64,000 bases of DNA. Source: Spirochaetales bacterium (lineage in GTDB: Bacteria; Spirochaetota; Spirochaetia; CADAEX01). Positions within the stretch are counted from its first letter, which is position 1. Every line of letters begins with the position of its first letter. The notes beneath the pieces were generated by a model. It ran no database searches. It was given only the letters and a program-made list of their open reading frames with translations, and had not been told where the DNA came from. This document shows positions 18,519-27,332 of this stretch, one piece after another. The position numbers and the translations under genes are program-made. The stretch is taken from NCBI GenBank assembly GCA_024233785.1, contig JACKPD010000004.1:62001-126000 (forward strand), in the 5' to 3' direction.

Positions 18519-18575
18519 TGTGTCATTATTGCCCTTGTGTCATATAGACCCTTTTATGTGTAACTTTTTGACACA
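18519..18575. promoter_or_regulatory. Three TGTGTCA boxes, probable activator sites
   Basis: TGTGTCA occurs at 18519-18525 and 18536-18542 in direct orientation, and its inverse TGACACA at 18569-18575. They lie 100-170 bp upstream of the sigma-54 promoter, the usual distance for enhancer-binding protein sites. They could instead serve the divergent transporter gene starting at 18655. The activator is not identified. Confidence 0.5.
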
Positions 18576-18654
18576 TTTAAGGCAAAATATTTATACTTTG
18601 ACCTGCCTTGAATCAATAGAGGATATAATGTTTAATAGTCTGGAATTAAAATAA

Positions 18655-19977
18655 ATGACATCAGAAAAAAAACTTGATTACACAGATATATTAAAATTCT
18701 GGGCGCCTCTTGCAATGATGTGGACGGTCATGTCGCTTGAAATGCCTGTCATTAACGCAGTAGTTGCCAGGATGAGTTTCCCGAAAGAAAATCTTGCTAT
18801 TTTCGGCGTAGTTTTTTCTATCAGCCTGATAATTGAAGGACCGATTATTCAGATGCTCTCTGCTGCTACTGCTTTATCATCGAATTACAGCAGCTATAAA
18901 AAACTGTCCCGGTTCCTGTTTTTTTCTGTTTTCATTTTAACTTCCATTCATCTTTTATGCGCAGCTCCGGGTGTATTTAATTTTATAGCAAAAAACCTTT
19001 TGAATCTGCAGGATGATTTTATTTATCCTGCGCGGATTTCATTCCTTATAATGCTTCCATGGACATCAGCCATCGGATACAGGAGAATGTGGCAGGGGGT
19101 CCTTATCCGTGACGGCAGAACATATGCAGTAACTTCAATAATGATAATAAGGATTATAGTAACAATATCAGTTCTTTTTACCGGTTTCTTTCTTACTGAA
19201 ATGAGGGGTTCATATATAGCCTCCCTATCGCTAAGCGCAGGAGTAACTGCAGGAGCTTTAGCCGCCGGATTATTTGCTTCCTCTACAATCAGGAAAAGAA
19301 AAACGGAGGAAATTGACAGCTCCAATAATTCAAGTGTTACATGGAGTTACCTCATTATTTTTTACGCCCCTCTTGCTCTAACCTCTTTTGTGACTATGGC
19401 AAACAGACCGATTATCTCTGCCGGTATTACGAGGGGCCTTTTTCCAGTTGAATCACTGGCATCATGGCCGGTGGTATTATCATTTGTGTTTCTTTTCCAG
19501 AGTATCCCGCTTTCTTTTCAGGAAGCCGCAATAGCACTTATTTCAGATAAAAACAGAAAAAAACTTAAAAACAGTATTACAGGAATTGGAGCGGCAAGCG
19601 CTGCCGCATTTCTTGCTGCGGTAATTACCCCTTTTGGAAGAAAAATATTTCTTTCACTAATTTCGGGCCTTCCTGATTATCTGATTGATATTTCACTACG
19701 GCCTCTTTTGCTCATGACGCTTGTCTCTTTTGCGGCCCCTGCCATTGCATGGCTGAGGGCTGTCAATATAAGAAAAGGTACAACTGCGAACATAGCCTGG
19801 GCTGTCGCGGTTAACCTGAGTATTGTCTCACTGACTTTGGCGGTAATAAATATTTTCTTTTCAATTTCCGGAATCATGGCCGCCGCGTTAAGTTATACAG
19901 CAGCGGTATGCGCGGAAGCGCTCTTCTTAACTTTAATGACAGGGAAAAAGATTATATCAGACAGCCCCCAGGCTTAA
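18655..19977 (+). CDS. Polytopic membrane protein, MATE/ANKH-like
   Basis: A 440-residue integral membrane protein with about 12 hydrophobic segments arranged as two similar halves. Each half opens alike: FWAPLAMMWTVMSLEMPVINAVVAR near residue 15 and FYAPLALTSFVTMANRPIISAGITR near residue 235 (quoted as landmarks FWAPLAMMW and FYAPLALTSF). That internal repeat, with paired Pro-Ile-x-x-A, suggests the MATE/MurJ transporter superfamily, possibly the ANKH-like branch. The substrate is unknown. It is divergent from hsp20 and convergent on the gene at 19957, overlapping it tail to tail by 21 bp. A TATAAT lies at 18624-18629; the ribosome site is weak. Confidence 0.7.
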   Translation: MTSEKKLDYTDILKFWAPLAMMWTVMSLEMPVINAVVARMSFPKENLAIFGVVFSISLIIEGPIIQMLSAATALSSNYSSYKKLSRFLFFSVFILTSIHLLCAAPGVFNFIAKNLLNLQDDFIYPARISFLIMLPWTSAIGYRRMWQGVLIRDGRTYAVTSIMIIRIIVTISVLFTGFFLTEMRGSYIASLSLSAGVTAGALAAGLFASSTIRKRKTEEIDSSNNSSVTWSYLIIFYAPLALTSFVTMANRPIISAGITRGLFPVESLASWPVVLSFVFLFQSIPLSFQEAAIALISDKNRKKLKNSITGIGAASAAAFLAAVITPFGRKIFLSLISGLPDYLIDISLRPLLLMTLVSFAAPAIAWLRAVNIRKGTTANIAWAVAVNLSIVSLTLAVINIFFSISGIMAAALSYTAAVCAEALFLTLMTGKKIISDSPQA

Positions 19978-20358
19978 GTCCCCATGTATTTTAAGGACAT
20001 GCTTGTCAAAATCTACATATAGCTTTCTTCCAGGAAATGCTTCTTCAAGCTTTTTTTGCAGCAGGTTTTTTACATCATCCTCGATTTCCTGGATATGCTC
20101 AGGATCAATTGTTTCAAGAGTTACCATCCTGATCTCAATCGCATAACCCTTTCCGTAAACAGAGCCGAAGCCTGCCGTATAGCTTGCCCCGACATTAAAA
20201 AGACCGTCATGTGATTTATTCGATGCTTTTCCTCTTTCTAGCCTGGCAGGATGAAGGCCATAGAGCATGCCGTAGTTATCTTCGAGATAATCATCTATAT
20301 CGTCGAATATCCTTTTAAGCTTATCATCAAATTCAGCCATCCTTGGATGGTAAACCAT
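19957..20358 (-). CDS. Conserved small protein coupled to the phosphonate-type ABC operon
   Basis: A 133-residue soluble protein with no signal peptide and no family name I can assign. It has an acidic helical start (AEFDDKLKRIFDDIDDYLE), a central block HPARLERGKASNKSHDGLFNVGASYTAG (landmark DGLFNVGASYTAG) and an ordered C-terminus ending HGDLSLG. The ATG overlaps the phnE stop by one base (TAATG), so it is translationally coupled to the permease and is the last gene of the operon. That suggests a role tied to the imported substrate or transporter. An inner ATG at 20340 lacks a spaced ribosome site. Confidence 0.75.
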   Translation of the reverse strand: MVYHPRMAEFDDKLKRIFDDIDDYLEDNYGMLYGLHPARLERGKASNKSHDGLFNVGASYTAGFGSVYGKGYAIEIRMVTLETIDPEHIQEIEDDVKNLLQKKLEEAFPGRKLYVDFDKHVLKIHGDLSLGAV

Positions 20359-21827
20359 TAGATAAATTTTCTCCTGATCTCGGCGCTTACATAATCAAGT
20401 ATCGCGACTGTTACAGCGATGAACCATACAGCAATCCCTGCCGCCTGGTAATCAAGCAGTCTGATATACTGAACAAGGAGAAACCCAATACCGCCGCCGC
20501 CTACAAGACCGATTATAGTTGACATCCTTACGTTTATGTCCCACCTGTAAATCGAGAAGGAAACAAACGGAGGTATCATCTGCGGAATAATCGCGAACAT
20601 TATTGTCTGTATGCTGTCGGCGCCTGTTGCCTTAATAGCCTCGATAGGCCCCGGATCAATACTTTCGATCCCCTCGGAATAGAGTTTCCCGAGCGCTGCT
20701 ACTGAATGAATTGTAAGGGCCAGAATTCCGGCAAACGGCCCAAGCCCTACCCAGACTACAGCGATCAGCGCCCATATTAAAGGCTCTATAGAGCGGATAA
20801 TATTAAGCACAGTCCTTACAAAATAGTAAACTGCCACAGTTATCCATGAACCGGACATGATGTTCCTGGCCGCAAGAAAACTGACAGGGATTGAAAGGAT
20901 GATGCCGAATATGGTGGCCATCATTCCCATGAATATTGTTTCCACCATTCTCGCGATAGTCAGTTTAAGGGGATCAGCCGGAATAGGACCGCCTACCCTG
21001 CGGACCTGCCTGATCTCGACCCTGTTGATCTGCACCCCTTGAGCGCTCGGGGGGATCAGCCTGTACGGCAATGTCATTGTAAATTCAAATTTTCCTTCAG
21101 AGTCAGGGGTTACTGAAAGATACTGACCGCCTTCCCTGGGCCTGAATTCATTGCTTATGGAGTCAAGCCACCAAACTTCACCAACCTCTCCCGGGGTAAA
21201 CCCGCTTCCCCTTACCGTTATGGATGTCCCTTTTACAATTTCATTGTTTTTATCAAGTGTTGAGAGCGAACCCCATCTTGGATCAGTTTCAACAAAAGGT
21301 TTCCCTTCTGTACGGTTCAGCGCGGGAAGTACATAATCGGGATCATCAATTACCAGGTCCGCTCCTCCTGTTAGTTCTTCCGTTTTATAGGTTATTGCAG
21401 CCTTCCACGGCCAGAGTACTTTAGACAGCGGTTTCCAGGCATCTGGCATCTGGACTGCGGCCTTGACAACATCGATTTCGCTTATCTGCCAGCCGAGACC
21501 GAAAAAGATAACAAGAATTAAGACAAAAACTCCTGGACGCTTCTTCAGGGTACTATATTTAACAGAATCTATAGCTATCCATATCCAGAGAAGAACTGTA
21601 AATAGAAATAGAAAAATTATAAAGCCCGGATTGTTTGAGAAAGCTTTTTTAAGTACAGGGAAAAAACCCTCATACCTGTGGGCAAGAAGCGATATCCTGG
21701 AAATTGAAAGACCTATAATGCTTGTAAAAGAGAGAATTATGAGAAGGCCCCTCTGAATATGCTTTCTGTAAAGATGACCGGCCCCGGGAAAGATCAGGGA
21801 TAAAATTATCGGAGCAATATTTTTCAT
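20358..21827 (-). CDS. phnE: Phosphonate-type ABC transporter permease with extended N-terminus
   Basis: Inner-membrane permease of 489 residues, where PhnE is usually about 260-280. The C-terminal part (about 285-489) is a normal permease: six-helix pattern and EAA loop region EAIKATGADSIQTIMFAIIPQ, ending DYVSAEIRRKFI. The extra N-terminal part has a TM2-like hairpin (SLIFPGAGHLYRKHIQRGLL), two more helices, then an approximately 150-residue periplasmic stretch containing an IPT-like segment (TSITVRGSGFTPGEVGEVWW). The gene overlaps phnC by 4 bp. The fusion suggests an added substrate- or envelope-sensing domain. Substrate could be phosphonate, phosphite or another organophosphorus compound. 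Confidence 0.88.
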   Translation of the reverse strand: MKNIAPIILSLIFPGAGHLYRKHIQRGLLIILSFTSIIGLSISRISLLAHRYEGFFPVLKKAFSNNPGFIIFLFLFTVLLWIWIAIDSVKYSTLKKRPGVFVLILVIFFGLGWQISEIDVVKAAVQMPDAWKPLSKVLWPWKAAITYKTEELTGGADLVIDDPDYVLPALNRTEGKPFVETDPRWGSLSTLDKNNEIVKGTSITVRGSGFTPGEVGEVWWLDSISNEFRPREGGQYLSVTPDSEGKFEFTMTLPYRLIPPSAQGVQINRVEIRQVRRVGGPIPADPLKLTIARMVETIFMGMMATIFGIILSIPVSFLAARNIMSGSWITVAVYYFVRTVLNIIRSIEPLIWALIAVVWVGLGPFAGILALTIHSVAALGKLYSEGIESIDPGPIEAIKATGADSIQTIMFAIIPQMIPPFVSFSIYRWDINVRMSTIIGLVGGGGIGFLLVQYIRLLDYQAAGIAVWFIAVTVAILDYVSAEIRRKFI

Positions 21828-22615
21828 AACCCGGCTCCTTTCACAGGTTTACCTGCATTAACCCTTTCAGCTTCTTCCCCGTATATTTCCTTGAACTCGC
21901 GGTCTGTCATCTGCCTGATATCCTCGCCTGTTCCCCTGTATACAATCTCACCGTCCTTAAGCCCTATTACGCGTGTAGCGTAACGCTGAACAAGATCAAG
22001 ATAATGCAGGCTGCAGATAACTGTTATATTCTGCTCCTGATTCATTCTCTCAATATACCCCAGGATTGTATGGGCAAGTACCGGATCAAGGCTCGCAACC
22101 GGTTCGTCAGCAAGCACCATCAGGGGTTCCTGCATGATTGCCCTTGCAATACCAACCCTCTGCTGCTGCCCCCCTGAAAGCTCATCAGCCCTTTTATATG
22201 CCTGCTGGGTAATTCCAACCTTTTTAAGGGCAGAAAAAGCATCCTCGTAATCTTTTTTGGAAAATTTATAATAAAGGCTTTTCCACGTATTCACACGTCC
22301 CAGGCGCCCGGAAAGGACATTATTGAGAACACTCAGCCTTTTAACAAGATTAAAATGCTGAAAAACCATTCCAATCTGAGACCTGATTTTACGGAGATCC
22401 GCCCCTTTTGCCGCGCAGATATCCGCGCCGTTCCAGGTTATACTTCCCGAAGTGGGTTCCACAAGCCTGTTTATGCACCTGAGAAGTGTCGACTTTCCAG
22501 AGCCGCTGAGACCGATTATTACAAGGAATTCCCCGTCTTCCAGATTAAAGCTCACGTTTTTAAGGGCCTTTGTCCCATCACCATAGGTTTTTGACAGATT
22601 TTTTATTTCAAGCAT
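21824..22615 (-). CDS. phnC: Phosphonate-type ABC transporter ATPase
   Basis: A 263-residue ATPase that powers uptake through the adjoining permease. Walker A is GLSGSGKST at about 35-43, the Q-loop VFQHFNLV, the signature LSGGQQQRVGIARAI at about 145-160, and Walker B MVLADEPVASLDP. Length and motif spacing match PhnC. It lies between the binding protein and permease genes, overlapping the latter by 4 bp. An 80-bp gap holding a hairpin separates it from phnD, which fits lower expression of the ATPase and permease than of the binding protein. Confidence 0.94.
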   Translation of the reverse strand: MLEIKNLSKTYGDGTKALKNVSFNLEDGEFLVIIGLSGSGKSTLLRCINRLVEPTSGSITWNGADICAAKGADLRKIRSQIGMVFQHFNLVKRLSVLNNVLSGRLGRVNTWKSLYYKFSKKDYEDAFSALKKVGITQQAYKRADELSGGQQQRVGIARAIMQEPLMVLADEPVASLDPVLAHTILGYIERMNQEQNITVICSLHYLDLVQRYATRVIGLKDGEIVYRGTGEDIRQMTDREFKEIYGEEAERVNAGKPVKGAGL

Positions 22616-22646
22616 TTTTCCTGTTATCCGTTATTAAAAAATATCA

Positions 22647-22675
22647 GGGGAGAAAAGCATAATGCGTCTCTCCCC
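22647..22675 (-). terminator. Intercistronic hairpin between phnD and phnC
   Basis: Minus-strand GGGGAGA ... TCTCCCC with a 15-nt loop, followed after four bases by ATTTTTTAA. It may be a partial terminator or an RNA-stabilising stem for the phnD message, as is common after binding-protein genes of ABC operons. Confidence 0.5.
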
Positions 22676-22695
22676 GCATGATTTTGTTTATCTGA

Positions 22696-23601
22696 TTATT
22701 TTGTCAGATCTTTGATGCTCAAGCCGGCAGCCTGGAGAACCTGGCGGAAAGGATCGTAGAATGTATCATCTTTTTCCGTTAGATCTGTCCACTGATATGC
22801 TGTTTTAAGAGCATTTTTACCTTCTTCTGTCTTTACAATCTCAAGAAGAGCTTTAACAATAGTGGCCCTCATTTCCTTGGGCATTGATTTTACAAACTGA
22901 ACACCGTCGTTGGGGATGTCAGGTGTTACTTCAATTACAACTATCTTGTCCATTACATCGGGAAAGTTTTTTTCAACCCTGGTTCTGGCATCAACATAGG
23001 TTGCGCCCCCGTCAACATCGCCGTTGTAAACCGCGGCTACTACTGCGTCATGGCTTCCTGCATCAATTACTTCCTTTAAGTCCTTGTCAGGATTAACACC
23101 GGCAGCTCTCAAGGTAAGCATGGGGATTATCCAGCCGCTTGTTGAAAGAGGATCCGGCCTTCCGAATGATTTGCCTTTAAGGTCCGCGATTTTGGAAATT
23201 CCGCTGTCTTTTTTAACTATAATCTGTCCGTTGTAGGTAGGGGTTCCAAACCTGACTGAAACAAGGGCAGCCTCTGCAACTCCTCTTTCCGCGGCAAGTA
23301 CATAGGCAAAAGTAGCAAGGGATGCCATATGGGCGGCAGGGGGTTTTGCTGAAAGAGCTTCAATTACTCCGGCATATTCAGTTGCGACATTTGTCTTGAA
23401 ATAAAGACCTGTCTTGTCATGAAGAAGGTCGGCAACAGACTGCGCGCCGGCTGCGACCCTTTCCATCTCACCTGACGGAACAAATGACCAAATTATCGGG
23501 TTGGATTCTGAACCTAACGGCATTTCTTTTTTACCGCCGGCAAATAATGCTGAAGAAATCAGCAGAACCAGAACAACAAGGATTGTAATTTTTTTCATCA
23601 A
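22696..23601 (-). CDS. phnD: Phosphate/phosphite/phosphonate-type substrate-binding protein
   Basis: A 301-residue periplasmic binding protein for the PhnCE transporter. The signal peptide ends at ALFAGGKKE, a form common in spirochaete binding proteins and lacking a lipobox Cys. The family features are visible: SFVPSGEMERVAAGAQSVADLL at the start, YAGVIEALSAKPPAAHMASLATFAYVLA, the phosphate-loop-like STSGWIIPML (landmark DPLSTSGWIIP), and AAVYNGDVDGGATYVDAR. It heads the leftward operon. Two ATGs in tandem; either serves. The ligand cannot be distinguished from the sequence. Confidence 0.93.
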   Translation of the reverse strand: MMKKITILVVLVLLISSALFAGGKKEMPLGSESNPIIWSFVPSGEMERVAAGAQSVADLLHDKTGLYFKTNVATEYAGVIEALSAKPPAAHMASLATFAYVLAAERGVAEAALVSVRFGTPTYNGQIIVKKDSGISKIADLKGKSFGRPDPLSTSGWIIPMLTLRAAGVNPDKDLKEVIDAGSHDAVVAAVYNGDVDGGATYVDARTRVEKNFPDVMDKIVVIEVTPDIPNDGVQFVKSMPKEMRATIVKALLEIVKTEEGKNALKTAYQWTDLTEKDDTFYDPFRQVLQAAGLSIKDLTK

Positions 23602-23642
23602 TATTCTCCTTTTTTTTTAATTATATATTGAACATTCAAATA

Positions 23643-24191
23643 TCACAACTGAAGCTTTACGGAAAATTGAGGCTTGTAGCATAAAAGGCCTTTTTCCCTG
23701 ACACTTTCCATGAGGGTAATCTCTTCTGTTTTAATAATGATTTCAGGTATTTCTATATTTCCGGCCGCTTCCCTGAAATCCTTGCGAAGACGCACCTTTC
23801 TGCCAAGGGTAATATGGGGGGTGAAGCTTTCTTTTTCTTTTTCAAATCCCGCTTTTACAAGTTCCTCATTAAGATAGCTTGAAAGTTTCCACAGGTCCTC
23901 CGAACCTTTATCTATACCAAGCCAGAGTATTAAACCTTCGCGCCTTGAAAAATAACCCGGTCTCCCTGCGCTGAATGTAAAAGGAGAGGATTCGCCTGCA
24001 GCACTTTGCATCGCAAGCCTTATTTTAGGGAGAAGGTCTTCCTTTACTTCGCCCAGGAATCTCAATGTAATGTGATAATTTTCCCTGCGGGTAAAATTGC
24101 CCCTTAAGGAGGAGCCTTTAAATTTCTCCTGTATATGATGAATGATTTTTTTGTTTTTACTGTCAATTTCCGCAGCTATAAAAAGCCTCAA
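23643..24191 (-). CDS. thpR: RNA 2',3'-cyclic phosphodiesterase
   Basis: A 182-residue 2H phosphoesterase that opens RNA 2',3'-cyclic phosphates. Both HxTx motifs are present: HITL at residues 40-43 (ENYHITLRFLGEV) and a second HITL at about 126-129 (FTPHITLGRKV). The start MRLFIAAEID matches the family. It is a normal-length cytoplasmic protein. It lies 41 bp downstream of phnD's start region on the same strand and 24 bp after the barrel gene, so it is probably co-transcribed with the barrel and hisC rather than with phnDCE. Confidence 0.94.
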   Translation of the reverse strand: MRLFIAAEIDSKNKKIIHHIQEKFKGSSLRGNFTRRENYHITLRFLGEVKEDLLPKIRLAMQSAAGESSPFTFSAGRPGYFSRREGLILWLGIDKGSEDLWKLSSYLNEELVKAGFEKEKESFTPHITLGRKVRLRKDFREAAGNIEIPEIIIKTEEITLMESVREKGLLCYKPQFSVKLQL

Positions 24192-24215
24192 AGCCGCTCT
24201 CCCTTTTTTAATCAG

Positions 24216-25424
24216 CTAAAAATGGAGCCCATAGGTAAGTGTAACAGACATAGCCCTGCCGTCAATCCTGCTTCCGGCAAGAGGAAAGCAGACATACATC
24301 GTGGCAGTCCCAACCGACAGGACTTCCGAGAACAGGCCTAATCCGGCAGATGAAATCTCCCCTCCGTCTTCAAGCCATCCTCCGTCCCCGTCTGATGAGG
24401 ATTCATCATATCCATCAAGCCGGCCGAATATTCCGTAATCAAGGAAAGCAAGAAATCCCGGACGGAGCATTTTTCTTCCGGCTTTGTCTTTTATCTGCCT
24501 CATGATAAAACGGAGTTCAATATTGTTTATCGCCTTGATTTCCCCGTCATACCGTCTTGATTCAAAGCCCCTTACCATGCCGCCGGTGCCGTTTTTAGGC
24601 CGCAGTACACCATAAGTCTGCCTCGCGGTAAGCGGTATCAGGTCCCCTTTTACAAAGTCTATACCTGCATATTCGGAAAGATATACTGCCTGCAGAAAAT
24701 CCTGATTCGTGCCTGCCTCATAGAAAGGGATGAAAGCTTTGGCGCCGGCGAAATACTTGATAAAGTCAGACTCCCCTGTTACATCATTTAAAAACCATTT
24801 CGGCCCTGATTCAAGCGCAAACTCTGCGTAATACCCTTCCTTAAGGCCGCTTTCATTGTTAAAAAAAACATCATCATAAACCAGGGCTGCGATAAATGTA
24901 TTTAGAAGAATCCCGTCACGGTCAGGGCGAAGCGAGTCAAAAATAATGGAATCCTGCTGGGCCAGATTAAAGTTCCACTCACGAAGACCGCGGTATTTAA
25001 GGCGGAGGGAAAGAAGGTTTTTTTCGCTGCTGCTGTTCCACAACAGCCCCTGCTCTATCCCGGCACCCCAGTTGGTATTAAAGCGCGTGTAAAGGTAATC
25101 CGCGCTGCCGCTGTCTGAGTAAAGATCAGAGGAATCCCTATAGTAGCCCAGTTCCCTTACCGCGCTTCCCGCGGAAAGGGACAGTATTGTATCCGTTTTA
25201 TCAGAAATTCCGTTTTCAAGTATCCTGCAGAAATCAAAATCCATTCCCCAGAACCTCAAGTGTCTTTCAATATAAAAATTGTCCCGTTCGGCGGAAATAA
25301 ACTCTTTGGGAAGCGGCCAGGCGGGAACAGCTGTGAGGATTATAATGATATAAAAGAAGAGACGGCTGAGCCTTAGCAGCCTATTTGCCGAGAATCTCCC
25401 TGAAAAACTTAAAGAAAAGCTCAT
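24216..25424 (-). CDS. Omp85/BamA-like outer-membrane barrel without POTRA domains
   Basis: A 402-residue exported protein with a signal-like helix (about 20-38) and a mature beta-rich chain ending LTYGLHF with terminal Phe. The Omp85-type block is MVRGFESRRYDGEIKAINNIELRF (landmark VRGFESRRY...NNIELRF), matching the VRGY/F...N.E.R pattern of the surface-antigen family. No POTRA repeats precede it. The gene overlaps the hisC 3' end by 44 bp, which is unusual and suggests either that an inner start is used or true coupling. Role uncertain: transport, assembly or structural. Confidence 0.78.
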   Translation of the reverse strand: MSFSLSFSGRFSANRLLRLSRLFFYIIIILTAVPAWPLPKEFISAERDNFYIERHLRFWGMDFDFCRILENGISDKTDTILSLSAGSAVRELGYYRDSSDLYSDSGSADYLYTRFNTNWGAGIEQGLLWNSSSEKNLLSLRLKYRGLREWNFNLAQQDSIIFDSLRPDRDGILLNTFIAALVYDDVFFNNESGLKEGYYAEFALESGPKWFLNDVTGESDFIKYFAGAKAFIPFYEAGTNQDFLQAVYLSEYAGIDFVKGDLIPLTARQTYGVLRPKNGTGGMVRGFESRRYDGEIKAINNIELRFIMRQIKDKAGRKMLRPGFLAFLDYGIFGRLDGYDESSSDGDGGWLEDGGEISSAGLGLFSEVLSVGTATMYVCFPLAGSRIDGRAMSVTLTYGLHF

Positions 25425-26481
25425 TTTCCCTTCTCCTTCCTATGGTAACCCTTATACAGGAGGGAAAATTGTAGCTTCCGGCAGGGCGCACAATAATCCC
25501 TTTTTTTGTAAGTTTATCCGCTATCTCCCTGCCGTCTTTCCCTGTATCAATAAGTATATAGTTAGTCTGGCTCTTATAGTACTTAAGGCCCATATTATCA
25601 AGGGTGGTGTAATAATATTTTTTTTCCTCTGCCGTTTCCATGATTGTAGTGCTGAAAAATTCATCATCATCAAGCGCTTCGAGTGCAAGGTTTTCAGCAA
25701 TGATTGATACATCAAAAGGAGGTTTTACCCTCTGCACAAGGCTGATAAGCTCAGGGCTGCTGATTCCATACCCCATCCTGACGCCCGCAAGGCCGTATAT
25801 TTTAGAAAAAGTCCTTAAAATAAACAGGTTTTTCATCCCTTCCCGGATCATTTTAACTGATGAGGGCCTGTATTTTTCCTCTGTAAACTCGATATATGCC
25901 TCATCAAGAAAGATTATAATTCTTTCAGGCACTTTTCTGATAAAATCTTCAAGCTGATCAACAGGCAAAGCTTCTCCTGTCGGGTTATTGGGATTGCAGA
26001 TATAGATCATCTTTGTTTTATCAGTAATTTTACTGTAGATATCATCAAGATCGATACCTGTTCCCTTCATTTTAGTAAAGACAGGAACTCCCCTCATTAT
26101 CCTTGTAATTGTTTCATAAACGGAAAAGGTTATTTCAGGAATAAGTGTCTCATCGCCCTGCTCTATAAAGGCCATACCGGAGTTGTAGATAACACCGTCA
26201 CCACCGTTACCTGTCGTGATATTTTCAGGGGCAAGACCCAGTTTTGATGCGAATTTACCCATCAGGTCAGGGTTGTATATTTCAGGATAGATATGAAGCG
26301 ATTTTTCAAGTTCCCTGTATAGTTTCCTTGCTCTGGTTGAAGCGCCGCGCGGATTTTCATTTGACGCCATTTTATGTATTTCAGGGACGCTTATTTCCCT
26401 TTCAACCTGTTTTTTTGATTTGCCGGGTACATATTCCCTGATACCGAGTATACCGCTGTTTGCGTAATCTTCAATCTTCAC
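25381..26481 (-). CDS. hisC: Histidinol-phosphate aminotransferase family protein
   Basis: A class I/II PLP aminotransferase of 366 residues. Histidine-pathway members convert imidazole-acetol phosphate and glutamate. The PLP lysine lies in RTFSKIYGLAGVRMGYG, the pyridine-binding Asp/Tyr in FLDEAYIEF, and the phosphate-binding motif NPNNPTG is intact. The N-terminal VPGKSKKQVERE and KMASNENPRGAS are typical of HisC. A GTG start is chosen because GGAG lies 7 nt upstream; an earlier GTG would add 16 residues of unlikely sequence. No other his genes are nearby, so the substrate could be another aromatic or imidazole amino acid. Confidence 0.86.
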   Translation of the reverse strand: MKIEDYANSGILGIREYVPGKSKKQVEREISVPEIHKMASNENPRGASTRARKLYRELEKSLHIYPEIYNPDLMGKFASKLGLAPENITTGNGGDGVIYNSGMAFIEQGDETLIPEITFSVYETITRIMRGVPVFTKMKGTGIDLDDIYSKITDKTKMIYICNPNNPTGEALPVDQLEDFIRKVPERIIIFLDEAYIEFTEEKYRPSSVKMIREGMKNLFILRTFSKIYGLAGVRMGYGISSPELISLVQRVKPPFDVSIIAENLALEALDDDEFFSTTIMETAEEKKYYYTTLDNMGLKYYKSQTNYILIDTGKDGREIADKLTKKGIIVRPAGSYNFPSCIRVTIGRRRENELFFKFFREILGK

Positions 26482-26662
26482 TCTTCTACTCCATTCAGGC
26501 GGCCGGCGCTCAGCTGTCTGGGGCCGCACAGTTATAATTTTATGTATATACCTTACAATGTCAGGCAGGAAAACACAATAATTGCCTGCTTCCCGCCCCG
26601 CTTTTAATTACTTTGAATGTACAATAATTAAAACAGAAAGCAGAATATTTATCAGCCTTAAG

Positions 26663-27148
26663 CTACTTTATAAAAAACCTCGCAATTACCGGATAAAATA
26701 TAACCACACTTAAAATTCTTGAAAGATGGATAATCGCGACTGTCGGCACATGCGCCTTGTATGAATCTGCTATAATTGTCATCTCGGTAAGTCCTCCGGG
26801 ACTGCAGCTGAAGAGTGCTGTAACAAGGTCGAGATCTGTAAATTTTGTAAGGACCAATGCTGAAAAAAGAGAGAAAACAAATAAAAGCGATACAAATATG
26901 GCAACAGGTATAATAAGCTCCCTGAAACCCCGCAGGACAGTCATGGAAAGGCCTGTACCTATTATCCCGCCCAGAATTATCTGGGCAAGTATCTTTAACT
27001 GGGAAGGAATTACAGCATTCCCTGTTATAATATTATAAGCTGCAACAGCAGTCATCGCGCCCATAAATGTACCGGCAGGAAGCCCGAGTTTATAACCGGC
27101 AAGTCCTCCGGCTGCAGCGACAAAACATGTTATAATTATCTTTTCCAA
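26663..27148 (-). CDS. AbrB-family membrane transporter, half size
   Basis: A 161-residue membrane protein with five hydrophobic segments. It matches one half of the AbrB duplication family (PF05145), which normally has two repeats in about 350 residues: AGGLAGYKLGLPAGTFMGAM and the Gly-rich CSPGGLTEMTIIADSYKAHVPTVAIIHLSRIL (landmarks PAGTFMGAM and SPGGLTEM) are diagnostic. A half-size form would need to dimerise. It is divergent from the peptide ABC operon and separate from hisC by 180 bp. Substrate unknown. Confidence 0.83.
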   Translation of the reverse strand: MEKIIITCFVAAAGGLAGYKLGLPAGTFMGAMTAVAAYNIITGNAVIPSQLKILAQIILGGIIGTGLSMTVLRGFRELIIPVAIFVSLLFVFSLFSALVLTKFTDLDLVTALFSCSPGGLTEMTIIADSYKAHVPTVAIIHLSRILSVVIFYPVIARFFIK

Positions 27149-27332
27149 TGTGGTTCCTCTTTAAACGTTTTCGTATTTTTATTTAAAATCTTTTTTATTT
27201 CCAAAAAGCGGCACTATATGCCCATTCTATTATATTCAAGGAAAAGTTTACAGCAAAGCCTTGAAATTGTTAGGCAAAATTTAATAATTATTGATATACT
27301 CAATATCAGCATTGTTTTTCAGGGGGAGAGAT

